Shown here: one piece after another, positions 44,948 through 52,518 of the stretch
Layout: every line of letters starts with the position of its first letter
Position numbering within the stretch: position 1 is the stretch's first letter
Assembly (NCBI GenBank): GCA_050699875.1
Contig: JBOHFX010000107.1
Span: 1-64,000, forward strand
Reading direction: 5' to 3'
Length of the DNA stretch: 64,000 nucleotides
Source: GCA-003244245 sp050699875
GTDB taxonomy: Bacteria; Actinomycetota; Actinomycetes; Mycobacteriales; Pseudonocardiaceae
The notes under the pieces: generated by a model
What the model was told of the DNA's origin: nothing
Seen by the model: only the letters and a program-made list of their open reading frames with translations
Database searches by the model: none
Made by a program: the position numbers and the translations under genes

Positions 44948-45480
44948 ACGGCTGGCGGCGTCGCGGCGGACTGGTGGTGACCGACCTGTCCGAACGGGAG
45001 GCTGGGCTGCTGCGCGGGCTGGTCGGCCAGGTTCGCGACATGCTCGGTGCCCGGGTCGCGGCGAACCCGCGCGACGAGCTGGCCGAGCTCACCGGCATGA
45101 CCACCGGCCCCACCACCGCTCCTACCGACCGGGTGCTGGCCCGGCTACTACCCGATTTCCACCGTGAGGACGCCACGCTGTCCGGTGGCCTGCGCGCGCT
45201 GCACGAGCCGGAGTTGGTGGCCATCAAGGACGGGGTGGCCGGCGTCGTGCTGGACACCTGCCCGGCGCAGGGCGGGCGGGTACGGCTTTCCGACGATCAG
45301 GCACAGGCGTGGCTGTCCGCTCTCAACGACGTCCGGTTGGCCCTGGGCGCTGTACTCGAGGTCACCGAGGACATGCCCGACGAGCTTTCCCCCGGTGACC
45401 TCCGGGCACCGCACCTTGGCGTCTACCACTGGCTGACCTGGGTGCAGGAGTCCCTCATCGATGCGCTTTCCGGGACGTAG
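44944..45480 (+). CDS. DUF2017 family protein
   Basis: 178 aa, GTG start. It matches the family represented by Rv1332: LSEREAGLLRGLVGQVRDML, DELAELTG, RLLPDFHREDATLSGGLRAL, WLSALNDVRLALGAVLEV and VYHWLTWVQESLIDALSG. Always found beside clpS in these bacteria; an uncharacterised cytoplasmic helical protein, perhaps acting with ClpS, but there is no direct evidence here. Confidence 0.9.
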   Translation: MNGWRRRGGLVVTDLSEREAGLLRGLVGQVRDMLGARVAANPRDELAELTGMTTGPTTAPTDRVLARLLPDFHREDATLSGGLRALHEPELVAIKDGVAGVVLDTCPAQGGRVRLSDDQAQAWLSALNDVRLALGAVLEVTEDMPDELSPGDLRAPHLGVYHWLTWVQESLIDALSGT

Positions 45481-45489
45481 GATGAGGGT

Positions 45490-45945
45490 GTGCTGACGAT
45501 CCGCCGCGACCTCGTCGACGCGATGGTCAGGCACGCCCGCCGGGACCACCCGGACGAGGCGTGCGGTGTGGTGGCGGGACCGGTGGGCTCCGACCGTCCG
45601 GAACGGTTCATCGAAATGGTCAACGCCGAGCGCTCGCCGACCTTCTACCGGTTCGACGCAGCCGAGCAGCTTCGGGTATGGCGTGCAATGGACGCCGCCG
45701 ATGAGGAACCGGTGGTGATCTACCACTCGCATACCGCAACCGAGGCGTATCCGTCCCGTACCGACATTTCCTATGCCTCCCAGCCGGATGCGCATTACGT
45801 GCTGGTGTCCACCCGTGATCCGGACACTCACGAGCTGCGCTCCTACCGAATCATCGACGGCGTGGTCACCGAAGAGCCGGTCGAGGTCGTCGAGTCGTAC
45901 ATGTTCTCCCATACGGGCGCCGACGACGTCCCCGACGCGCCCTGA
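45490..45945 (+). CDS. mec: JAMM metallopeptidase acting on CysO-cysteine
   Basis: 151 aa, GTG start 10 bp after DUF2017. The JAB/MPN+ zinc motif is IYHSHTATEAYPSRTDISYA (HxH, Ser and Asp ligands), with the Glu at position 24 (DEACGVVAG). In mycobacteria Mec hydrolyses the bond between the CysO C-terminal glycine and cysteine, releasing free cysteine. It is followed by cysO (85 bp) and cysM, completing the pathway. Confidence 0.96.
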   Translation: MLTIRRDLVDAMVRHARRDHPDEACGVVAGPVGSDRPERFIEMVNAERSPTFYRFDAAEQLRVWRAMDAADEEPVVIYHSHTATEAYPSRTDISYASQPDAHYVLVSTRDPDTHELRSYRIIDGVVTEEPVEVVESYMFSHTGADDVPDAP

Positions 45946-46030
45946 TCCGCCTCCCGTCCCCGGAATGCCCGGGGCCGGATGTGCGTACAGGTACTGGTGA
46001 GTCGACCGCGCTCTACAGGAGGATCTGACA

Positions 46031-46333
46031 ATGGCCGTCACCGTCTCCGTTCCCACCATCCTGCGCACCCACACCGGGGGCGAGAAATCCGTTGCGGCGT
46101 CCGGCTCCACGGTTGCAGAAGTGATCGAGGACCTGGAGAGCCGGCACTCCGGGATCAAGGGCCGGCTGGTGAAGGATGGATCCCTGCACCGTTTCATCAA
46201 CGTCTACGTCAACGACGAGGACATCCGCTTCGCCGGCGGTCTGGCCGCTGCGGTACGCGATGGCGACAACGTGACGATCCTGCCGGCTGTGGCTGGCGGC
46301 TGTGCCGCTCGTGAGTGCGAAACAGTGTTATAG
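46031..46333 (+). CDS. cysO: Sulfur-carrier protein CysO with a 10-residue C-terminal tail
   Basis: 100 aa MoaD/ThiS beta-grasp protein: TVSVPTILRTHTGGEKSV, INVYVNDEDIRFAGGLAAAV and TILPAVAGG. Its Gly-Gly is the site where a thiocarboxylate is formed and cysteine is built on by CysM. In the mycobacterial protein GG is the C-terminus; here the frame continues with CAARECETVL before TAG. The tail must be cleaved for function, and its first residue is Cys, the very bond Mec cuts in its normal substrate. The DNA for the tail overlaps the palindromic motif at 46311-46336. ATG preceded by aggagg. Confidence 0.93.
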   Translation: MAVTVSVPTILRTHTGGEKSVAASGSTVAEVIEDLESRHSGIKGRLVKDGSLHRFINVYVNDEDIRFAGGLAAAVRDGDNVTILPAVAGGCAARECETVL

Positions 46334-46336
46334 CAC
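46311..46336. repeat. 26-bp palindromic motif, copy 1 (upstream of cysM)
   Basis: gtgagtgcg followed by aaacagtgttatagcac. It differs from the copy at 55561-55586 by only two swapped bases. It forms part of a larger imperfect inverted repeat reaching 46348 (…gtttcgcgcac). It contains the cysO stop codon and lies 35 bp before the cysM ATG. Confidence 0.8.
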
Positions 46337-46371
46337 CGTTTCGCGCACGGGCGCGACCGAAGGGAGCCGCA

Positions 46372-47322
46372 ATGGCCCGGTATGACTCGTTGCTCGACGC
46401 GTTGGGTGACACCCCGCTGGTGGGCCTGCCTCATCTTTCGCCCTCATCCGACGTGCGGTTGTGGGCCAAGCTGGAGGACCGCAATCCCACCGGTTCGGTG
46501 AAGGACCGCCCCGCGCTGGCGATGATCGAGGACGCTGAGCGCTCCGGTCGGCTCACCAAGGGTTGCACCATCATGGAACCGACCTCCGGCAACACCGGGA
46601 TCTCGCTGGCGATGGCGGCGAAGCTCAAGGGCTACCGGCTGGTCTGCGTGATGCCGGAGAACACCTCGATAGAGCGGCGGCAGCTCCTCGAGGCCTACGG
46701 TGCGGAGATCATCTTCTCGCCGGCGGCCGGCGGCTCGAACCAGGCGGTGGCGCGGGCCAAGGAGCTGGCCGCCGCACACCCCGACTGGGTCATGCTCTAC
46801 CAGTACGGCAACCCGGCCAATGCTGCGGCGCATTACCGCACCACCGGACCGGAGATCCTTCGCGATCTGCCCACCATTACTCATTTCGTCGCCGGGCTTG
46901 GTACTACCGGCACGCTGGTCGGAGTGGGGCGCTATTTGCGGGAGCGCAAGCCCGACGTGCAGATCATCGCAGCGGAACCGCGCTACGGGGAGTTGGTTTA
47001 CGGCCTGCGCAATCTCGATGAGGGATTCGTGCCCGAGCTCTACGACCCGGAGGTACTCACCGGCCGGTTCTCCGTCGGCTCCTTTGATGCGTTGCGCCGC
47101 ACCCGCGAGCTGCTGGAAGCCGAGGGTATCTTCGCCGGCATCTCCACCGGCGGGATCCTGCACGCCGCCCTTGCCGTCGCCGAGAAGGCCGCGGGAACCG
47201 GCGAGCCGGCCGACATCGTCATCGTGGTCTGCGACGCAGGGTGGAAATACCTCTCCACCGGCGCCTACTCAGGCGACCTAGACGAAGCCGCGGCCCGCCT
47301 AGACGGGCAGCTGTGGGCGTAG
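46372..47322 (+). CDS. cysM: CysO-dependent O-phosphoserine sulfhydrylase (cysteine synthase)
   Basis: 316 aa from ATG 46372 with aagggag upstream; the frame is open to 46315 through the palindromic motif. The PLP-binding Lys is in NPTGSVKDRPALAM, the substrate loop is EPTSGNTGISLAMAAKLKGY, and the phosphate cradle is GLGTTGTLVGVG. In the mycobacterial pathway it adds the sulfur of CysO-thiocarboxylate to O-phosphoserine, giving CysO-cysteine for Mec. SerB upstream in the window competes for the same substrate. Confidence 0.96.
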   Translation: MARYDSLLDALGDTPLVGLPHLSPSSDVRLWAKLEDRNPTGSVKDRPALAMIEDAERSGRLTKGCTIMEPTSGNTGISLAMAAKLKGYRLVCVMPENTSIERRQLLEAYGAEIIFSPAAGGSNQAVARAKELAAAHPDWVMLYQYGNPANAAAHYRTTGPEILRDLPTITHFVAGLGTTGTLVGVGRYLRERKPDVQIIAAEPRYGELVYGLRNLDEGFVPELYDPEVLTGRFSVGSFDALRRTRELLEAEGIFAGISTGGILHAALAVAEKAAGTGEPADIVIVVCDAGWKYLSTGAYSGDLDEAAARLDGQLWA

Positions 47323-47371
47323 CGCTCACGGGCTGTTCACAGGCACAGGATTCTCTTAGGGAGCGCGGGTA

Positions 47372-48040
47372 GTGTCGGTGGACGTGCCGACGCCTTCCGG
47401 AAGTCTTACCCGTCCGCGGGTGTTTCCGGCCCGTCCCGGACAGGCCGCGATGATCATTGCCGCGTTCACCGGCCTGCTGTATGTCACCGAGGCGGTGGAC
47501 ATGGTCCTCGGTGGCGAGCTCGACCAGAGCCGCGGGATCGAGCCTCGGCGGCTGGACGGGCTCGATGGTGTGTTATGGGGTCCGCTGCTGCACGACGGTT
47601 GGCCCCATCTGGTGGCCAACACGGTGCCGGTGCTGGTACTCGGATTCTTCGCGCTGGCCGGCGGCGTCGGCCAATTCGTTGCGGTGACCGCCACGATCTG
47701 GCTGGTCGGCTGCCTAGGAACATGGTTGACGGGCAGCCCCGGGGTGCACCTCGGTGCGTCAATTTTGATCTTCGGATGGTTGGTCTTCCTCCTCATCCGA
47801 GGTTTCTTCGCCCGCAGTCCGGCGCAGATCCTGCTGGCGGTGGCACTGTTCGCAGTCTGGGGTGGCGTGCTGTGGGGCGTGCTACCCGGTACGCCCGGGA
47901 TCTCCTGGGAGGGGCACCTATTCGGCGCGCTGGGCGGTCTGCTCGCCGGCCGGCTGGTCGTCCGCGCTGACCAACCCCGCATCGATCCACCCCGTACCGA
48001 TCGACGCGGTACTGACCGACCTTGGGCCAACAGGTCGTGA
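47372..48040 (+). CDS. Rhomboid-family intramembrane protease
   Basis: 222 aa, GTG start. About six membrane helices; conserved features are GPLLHDGWPHLVANTVPVLV (helix 2 with His and Asn), GSPGVHLGASILIFGWLVF (catalytic Ser in GAS) and ISWEGHLFGALGGLLAGRL (catalytic His). The residue after the Ser is Ile instead of the usual Gly (GxSG), so activity may be altered. Same position as Rv1337, between cysM and murI. Tail rich in Arg, Pro and Asp. It overlaps murI. Confidence 0.9.
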   Translation: MSVDVPTPSGSLTRPRVFPARPGQAAMIIAAFTGLLYVTEAVDMVLGGELDQSRGIEPRRLDGLDGVLWGPLLHDGWPHLVANTVPVLVLGFFALAGGVGQFVAVTATIWLVGCLGTWLTGSPGVHLGASILIFGWLVFLLIRGFFARSPAQILLAVALFAVWGGVLWGVLPGTPGISWEGHLFGALGGLLAGRLVVRADQPRIDPPRTDRRGTDRPWANRS

Positions 48041-48870
48041 CCCGTCCGGACGCCCCGATCGGCGTCTTCGACTCTGGTGTCGGGGGGCTCACCGTGGCCC
48101 GCGCGATCGCCGATCAGTTGCCGCGCGAGCGGCTACGCTACGTCGGCGATACCGCGCACGGTCCGTACGGTCCGCTACCCATCGCGCGAATCCGTTCACA
48201 CGCGCTGGCGGTGGCCGACGAGCTGGTGGAAAGCGGAGTGAAGTTACTGGTCATCGCCTGCAATACCGCTTCGGCGGCCTGCCTGGCCGACGCTCGGGAG
48301 CGCTATTCGATTCCGGTGGTGGAGGTGGTGCGCCCGGCCGTGCGGCGGGCTGTCGCCGTCACCCACTCCGGCCGGATCGGAGTGATCGGAACGGAGGCCA
48401 CCACCCGATCCCGGGCCTACCATGACGCCTTCGCCGCAGCGCCGCACGTCGAGGTGTCCGGGGTGGCCTGCCCGCGGTTCGTGGACTTCGTGGAACGCGG
48501 AATGACGTCAGGGCGTCAGATGCTCGGCCTGGCACAGTCCTATCTCGAGCCGCTACAGCGCGCCGGTGTGGACACCCTTGTACTGGCGTGCACACATTAC
48601 CCGCTGCTCACCGGCGTATTACAGATCGTCATGGGCGACGGGGTGACCCTGGTGTCCAGTGCGGAGGAGACCGCCAAGGACGTGCTGCGGATGCTCACCG
48701 AGGTCGAGTTGCTGCGTGCCGAGCCCGACGAGCCCGAACATCAGTTCAGCGCCACTGGGAATCCCGTGTCCTTCGCCCGGCTGGCCCGCCGCTTCCTAGG
48801 ACCCTCGCTTGCCGCGACAGCGCCCGCAGGGGGACTGGTGGGGCCTGTCGGGGGACTGATAGGAGGCTGA
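48037..48870 (+). CDS. murI: Glutamate racemase
   Basis: 277 aa from GTG 48037, overlapping the rhomboid stop (GTGA); a TTG at 48022 is possible. Catalytic cysteines are in LLVIACNTASAACLA and LVLACTHYPLLT; the N-terminal motif is IGVFDSGVGGLTVARAIADQ. It supplies D-glutamate for peptidoglycan. The last 25 residues are Gly/Pro/Ala-rich (APAGGLVGPVGGLIGG), an unusual low-complexity tail. Confidence 0.96.
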   Translation: MTRPDAPIGVFDSGVGGLTVARAIADQLPRERLRYVGDTAHGPYGPLPIARIRSHALAVADELVESGVKLLVIACNTASAACLADARERYSIPVVEVVRPAVRRAVAVTHSGRIGVIGTEATTRSRAYHDAFAAAPHVEVSGVACPRFVDFVERGMTSGRQMLGLAQSYLEPLQRAGVDTLVLACTHYPLLTGVLQIVMGDGVTLVSSAEETAKDVLRMLTEVELLRAEPDEPEHQFSATGNPVSFARLARRFLGPSLAATAPAGGLVGPVGGLIGG

Positions 48871-48871
48871 G

Positions 48872-49630
48872 ATGCTGCTGACGGTGCTGGGCTGCGCCGG
48901 TAGTGTCCCGGCTCCGAAGTCTCCCGCGTCCGGATATCTGGTCCGGGCCGGGGACACCAGTGTGGTTCTTGATCTGGGCAACGGGACCTTCGGTGCGCTG
49001 CAGCGCTATCTTGACCCCTTCACCCTCGACGCACTCGTCCTGTCTCACCTGCACCCGGATCACTGCGCCGATGTGTCGGCCCTGACCGTTTACCGCCGCT
49101 ACCACCCGCATCCGCCGCCGAGCGACCCCATGCCGCTGTACGGACCGACCGATGCCGCCGAACGTCTGGTGGCCGCCTACGCCCCCAACGCCGTAGAGCG
49201 CAACACGACCGACCTGTCCGACATTTACGACTTCCGGTCCTACGCCGGGGCCGCCTCGATCGGTCCCATCGAAGTACGCGCCGCACGGGTCGACCACCCC
49301 TGCGAGGCCTACGCATTGCGGGTGCATCATGCAGGACGGGTGCTGGTCTACTCAGGAGACACCGGCCCCTGCTCGCAGCTGGTCGAGCTGGCCACCGGCG
49401 CGGACGTGCTGCTCGCCGAAGCATCCTGGCCGCACCAAGCGGACAACCCGCCGGGGATACACCTTTCTGGCACGGACGCCGGACGGGCCGCCGCAGCGGC
49501 GGGAGTCGGCCGCCTGCTGATCACACACGTGCCCCCGTGGACTGACGCCGAGCAGGTGCTCGGCGAGGCGAAGGACGCCTTCGACGGGCCCATCGAGCTG
49601 GTCCGTCCCGGCGCCGACTATGAGATTTGA
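48872..49630 (+). CDS. MBL-fold phosphodiesterase-like hydrolase (Rv1339 family)
   Basis: 252 aa metallo-beta-lactamase fold: LTVLGCAGSVPAPKSPASGY, the metal motif LSHLHPDHCADVSAL (HxHxDH), VYSGDTGPCSQLVEL and ITHVPPWTD. Same locus position as Rv1339 between murI and rph; that protein is reported to act on cyclic AMP as an atypical phosphodiesterase, so a cyclic-nucleotide role is plausible by context. ATG one base after the murI stop. Confidence 0.9.
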   Translation: MLLTVLGCAGSVPAPKSPASGYLVRAGDTSVVLDLGNGTFGALQRYLDPFTLDALVLSHLHPDHCADVSALTVYRRYHPHPPPSDPMPLYGPTDAAERLVAAYAPNAVERNTTDLSDIYDFRSYAGAASIGPIEVRAARVDHPCEAYALRVHHAGRVLVYSGDTGPCSQLVELATGADVLLAEASWPHQADNPPGIHLSGTDAGRAAAAAGVGRLLITHVPPWTDAEQVLGEAKDAFDGPIELVRPGADYEI

Positions 49631-49673
49631 CGGCTCGGCCGTCGCGACATTTCACGGCTCGGCCGTCGTGCAT
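49626..49673 (+). repeat. 24-bp tandem repeat forming two GC hairpins
   Basis: Two units (49626-49649 and 49650-49673) each contain acggctcggccgtc, able to form a cggc-tcg-gccg hairpin. They span the MBL stop and precede the rph GTG by 33 bp. Could act as a terminator or mRNA-processing element between the two genes. Confidence 0.7.
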
Positions 49674-49706
49674 CTCACTGTTGAATGCCGTGGGTAGGCT
49701 GGCGCG

Positions 49707-50456
49707 GTGACACGAGCGGACGGTCGGGCCGACGAGGCGCTCCGGGAGGTTCACATCACCCGTGGCTACCAGCAGTGGCCCGCGGGGTCGGTGTTGATCG
49801 AGTGCGGTCGAACCCGGGTGCTCTGTGCGGCCAGCGTCGTCGACGGCGTGCCGCGCTGGCGCAAGGGTTCCGGGCAGGGCTGGCTCACCGCCGAGTACGC
49901 GATGCTGCCCTCGTCAACCCATACCCGCAGTGACCGGGAGTCGGTCAAGGGCCGCCTCGGGGGCCGCACGCACGAGATCAGCAGGATGATCGGGCGCGCC
50001 CTGCGCTCATGCATCGACCTCGCCGCTCTTGGAGAGAACACCGTCTCCCTTGACTGTGACGTCATCCAGGCCGATGGCGGCACCCGCACCGCGGCGATCA
50101 CCGGCGGCTATGTGGCGCTGGCCGACGCGGTGACGTGGTTGCGGGCGGCCGGTCGGCTTCGCGACCCACACCCGTTGTCCTGCTCCATCGCCGCGGTGAG
50201 TGTCGGTGTGGTGGAGGGCCGGATCCGGCTGGACTTGCCCTACGAGGAGGATTCCCGCGCCGAGGTCGACATGAACGTGGTGGCCACCGACACCGGCACG
50301 CTCGTGGAGTTGCAGGGGACGGGGGAAGGCGCCCCCTTCGCCCGATCCACCCTCGACCACATGCTTGATCTGGCGCTCAAGGGCTGTCAGGAGTTGACCG
50401 TGATCCAAACCGCCGCGCTGGCCCAGCCCTACCCCGGCGCACTACCCCGGTCGTGA
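49707..50456 (+). CDS. rph: Ribonuclease PH
   Basis: 249 aa, GTG start. Typical sequence: RADGRADEALREVHITRGYQ, GSVLIECGRTRVLCAASVVD, GWLTAEYAMLPSSTHTR, GRTHEISRMIGRALR, DCDVIQADGGTRTAAITGGY and LDLPYEEDSRAEVDMNVV. A phosphate-dependent 3' exoribonuclease that trims tRNA precursors. It overlaps rdgB by 4 bp. Confidence 0.97.
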   Translation: MTRADGRADEALREVHITRGYQQWPAGSVLIECGRTRVLCAASVVDGVPRWRKGSGQGWLTAEYAMLPSSTHTRSDRESVKGRLGGRTHEISRMIGRALRSCIDLAALGENTVSLDCDVIQADGGTRTAAITGGYVALADAVTWLRAAGRLRDPHPLSCSIAAVSVGVVEGRIRLDLPYEEDSRAEVDMNVVATDTGTLVELQGTGEGAPFARSTLDHMLDLALKGCQELTVIQTAALAQPYPGALPRS

Positions 50457-51142
50457 GCGCTGTTCGGTTGTTGCTGGCGACGCGCAACCCGAAGAAGTTG
50501 ATCGAGCTCCGACGGATCTTGGCGTTGTCCGGCACCAGCGGGGCACAGGTGCTGCGGCTACAGGTAGTGGGGCTCGACGACGTGCCGGCGTTCCCTGAGG
50601 TTCCGGAGACCGCTGCCACCTTCGAAGGCAATGCGCTGGCCAAGGCCCACGGCGCGGCGGCAGCCACTGGTCTGGCCACGGTCGCCGACGACTCAGGCTT
50701 GGAGGTGGACGCGCTCAACGGCATGCCCGGGGTGCTCTCAGCCCGGTGGGCCGGCCGCCACGGCGACGATGCCGCGAACCTGCAATTGGTGCTCGATCAG
50801 CTGACCGACGTTCCGGACGACCGCCGTGGTGCAGCGTTCGTCTGTGCCGCGGCACTCGCCGTGCCGCGGGGCGGCCAGGCCCCCGGGACCCGAATTCCAG
50901 GGACACAGACTGTCATGCGCGGTGAGTGGCGCGGCACCCTGGCCCGGGTCGCTCGTGGCAGCAACGGCTTCGGCTACGACCCGATCTTTATCCCGGACGG
51001 GCAGTCGCGCACTTCCGCTGAGCTGGACCCAGCCGAGAAAGACGTCGTGTCACACCGCGGCCGGGCCCTACGCGCGCTGTTGCCTGCGTTGCACCGGCTC
51101 AGCTCACAACCTGTACGACCTGGCCCACCGACAACTGCTTGA
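50453..51142 (+). CDS. rdgB: Non-canonical purine NTP pyrophosphatase (RdgB/HAM1)
   Basis: 229 aa, GTG start. LLLATRNPKKLIELRRIL (substrate/metal loop), TFEGNALAKAHGAA, VADDSGLEVDALNGMPGVLS ARWAG, NGFGYDPIFIPDG and KDVVSHRGRALRAL. It removes dITP, XTP and similar damaged nucleotides. The 25 extra C-terminal residues (SSQPVRPGPPTTA) run 44 bp into the convergent L,D-transpeptidase gene. Confidence 0.96.
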   Translation: MSAVRLLLATRNPKKLIELRRILALSGTSGAQVLRLQVVGLDDVPAFPEVPETAATFEGNALAKAHGAAAATGLATVADDSGLEVDALNGMPGVLSARWAGRHGDDAANLQLVLDQLTDVPDDRRGAAFVCAAALAVPRGGQAPGTRIPGTQTVMRGEWRGTLARVARGSNGFGYDPIFIPDGQSRTSAELDPAEKDVVSHRGRALRALLPALHRLSSQPVRPGPPTTA

Positions 51143-51551
51143 AGAAGGTCGCGGCCGCGTTCTGGCCGAGGTGGATACAACCGTGCGATGGCTGCTTGAG
51201 ACTGCCCTGATGGAACGCGATACCGGTGTTGGTGAAGAACACCGAGTACGGCATCGGGGCGTTGTTGAACGTCTTGCTGCGGTGGTGGCGATTCTTCCAC
51301 TGCACCTTGAACGTGCCAGCTGGCGTGCGCCAGCCAGGCTTTCCGGACGTGATCGGAGTCGGCCCATAGGTGACCTGACCTCCGTTCATCAGCCAGGCTT
51401 GCTGCCGGCTGAGGCTGATACAGGCTGCTGCAGACGAGCCGCACGGCGCCGCGGCGGACTCGGCCGCGGCTGCTATCGCCGGAGTCAGCACCGTGCACCC
51501 AGCGGCGATGGCGAGCGACAAAACGGCATGCCGAAAGAAACGCATCATCAC
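51099..51551 (-). CDS. Secreted L,D-transpeptidase (YkuD domain)
   Basis: 150 aa. Signal peptide MMMRFFRHAVLSLAIAAGCT, ending near AIAAAA. The YkuD domain begins CISLSRQQAWLMNGGQVTYG and has the catalytic motif IAFHQGSLKQPSHGCIHLGQ, with His and Cys (HGC) present; the Arg usually found after HGC-V/I is His. It makes 3-3 crosslinks in peptidoglycan or transfers to proteins. It is short, with no Ig-like or extra domains. Tail-to-tail overlap of 44 bp with rdgB. Confidence 0.92.
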   Translation of the reverse strand: MMMRFFRHAVLSLAIAAGCTVLTPAIAAAAESAAAPCGSSAAACISLSRQQAWLMNGGQVTYGPTPITSGKPGWRTPAGTFKVQWKNRHHRSKTFNNAPMPYSVFFTNTGIAFHQGSLKQPSHGCIHLGQNAAATFFKQLSVGQVVQVVS

Positions 51552-51714
51552 TTGAGACCCCCCTCAGTAATTCGCATAAGCATACCGCTCCGGGCGCCCG
51601 ACTCGTAGGGTTTGGTTCGCGCGCGGCCCCGGCCGTCCCCGGGCGGGGGGAGGGTGTCCGGCTTCGGCCGGGTCCGACGCGCCCGCCCGTCGGATTCGGC
51701 CCTGGGCGGTGTCT

Positions 51715-51730
51715 CCCGGGAGCTCCCGGG
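51715..51730. promoter_or_regulatory. 16-bp perfect palindrome between divergent genes
   Basis: cccgggagctcccggg, within the 255-bp interval separating the L,D-transpeptidase gene and the nitrobindin-like gene. Possible operator for either gene. The interval has no gene. Confidence 0.45.
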
Positions 51731-51806
51731 AAGAACGTCAGTGAGACGCCGCTGATGTGCGGTTGGTTGCCTAGCGTAAGTGGCGAGTTCGTGATCCGAT
51801 TCAAGG

Positions 51807-52421
51807 ATGAACAGCGACATCTCCCCGTCCGGTCCCGTCGCCGACGCGTCGCAGACCGGCACTGATCGTCATTTGCCCTGGTTTGATGACCTACCGATCG
51901 CCATGGACGCCGTCACGCTGGGACACGGCGTCGAGCTGCATCCGCAGTGCGAGTTGTTGGCGCCGCTGATCGGGGTGTGGCGTGGCGAGGGATTGGCGCA
52001 GTACCCCTCGCTGCTCGGCGAGTTCCGCTATGGCCAGCAGATCACCTTCGCGCACGACGGCAGACCGTTCCTGGTCTACGAGGCGCGGGCGTGGCTGCTG
52101 AGCCCATCCGGCCAGGTACTACGCCCCGCGGCTCGTGAAGTCGGGTGGTGGCGGGTGGACGAGGACGAGACCATCGAGTTGGTCCTCGCGCACATGTTCG
52201 GCATCGTTGAGATCTACTACGGCGGGCGCACCGGCGAGACGGCGTGGGAGGTTGAAGCCGACGCCATCGCGCGCACCGACACGGCCCGGGAGACGACCGC
52301 GGCCGTCCGGCTGTACGGCATCGTCGAGAACGGTGACCTCGCCTACGCCGAGGAGCGGGCGCTGCGCGGCCTGCACCTCAAACCGCACCTGTCAGCTCAG
52401 CTCAAACGCATCGCCGGCTAG
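51807..52421 (+). CDS. Nitrobindin-like heme-binding beta-barrel protein (DUF1794/FABP family)
   Basis: 204 aa. The N-terminal tail is followed by the family motif LAPLIGVWRGEGLAQYPSLL (GxWxGxG) and strands FRYGQQITFAHDGRPFLVYE, AREVGWWRVDEDETIELVLA and GIVEIYYGGRTG. The C-terminal LHLKPHLSAQLKRIAG holds the His expected to bind heme iron. The family includes Rv2717c and nitrobindins, linked to NO/peroxynitrite chemistry. No operon partner. Confidence 0.9.
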   Translation: MNSDISPSGPVADASQTGTDRHLPWFDDLPIAMDAVTLGHGVELHPQCELLAPLIGVWRGEGLAQYPSLLGEFRYGQQITFAHDGRPFLVYEARAWLLSPSGQVLRPAAREVGWWRVDEDETIELVLAHMFGIVEIYYGGRTGETAWEVEADAIARTDTARETTAAVRLYGIVENGDLAYAEERALRGLHLKPHLSAQLKRIAG

Positions 52422-52518
52422 CCACCAGCGGCGTCCCAGAATCGCCATCCGGCTCCGAACGGCGCCCGGCGTAGTACCCGGACGCTATTCGGCGCGCCGA
52501 ATGGCGGTCCCTAGCGGG

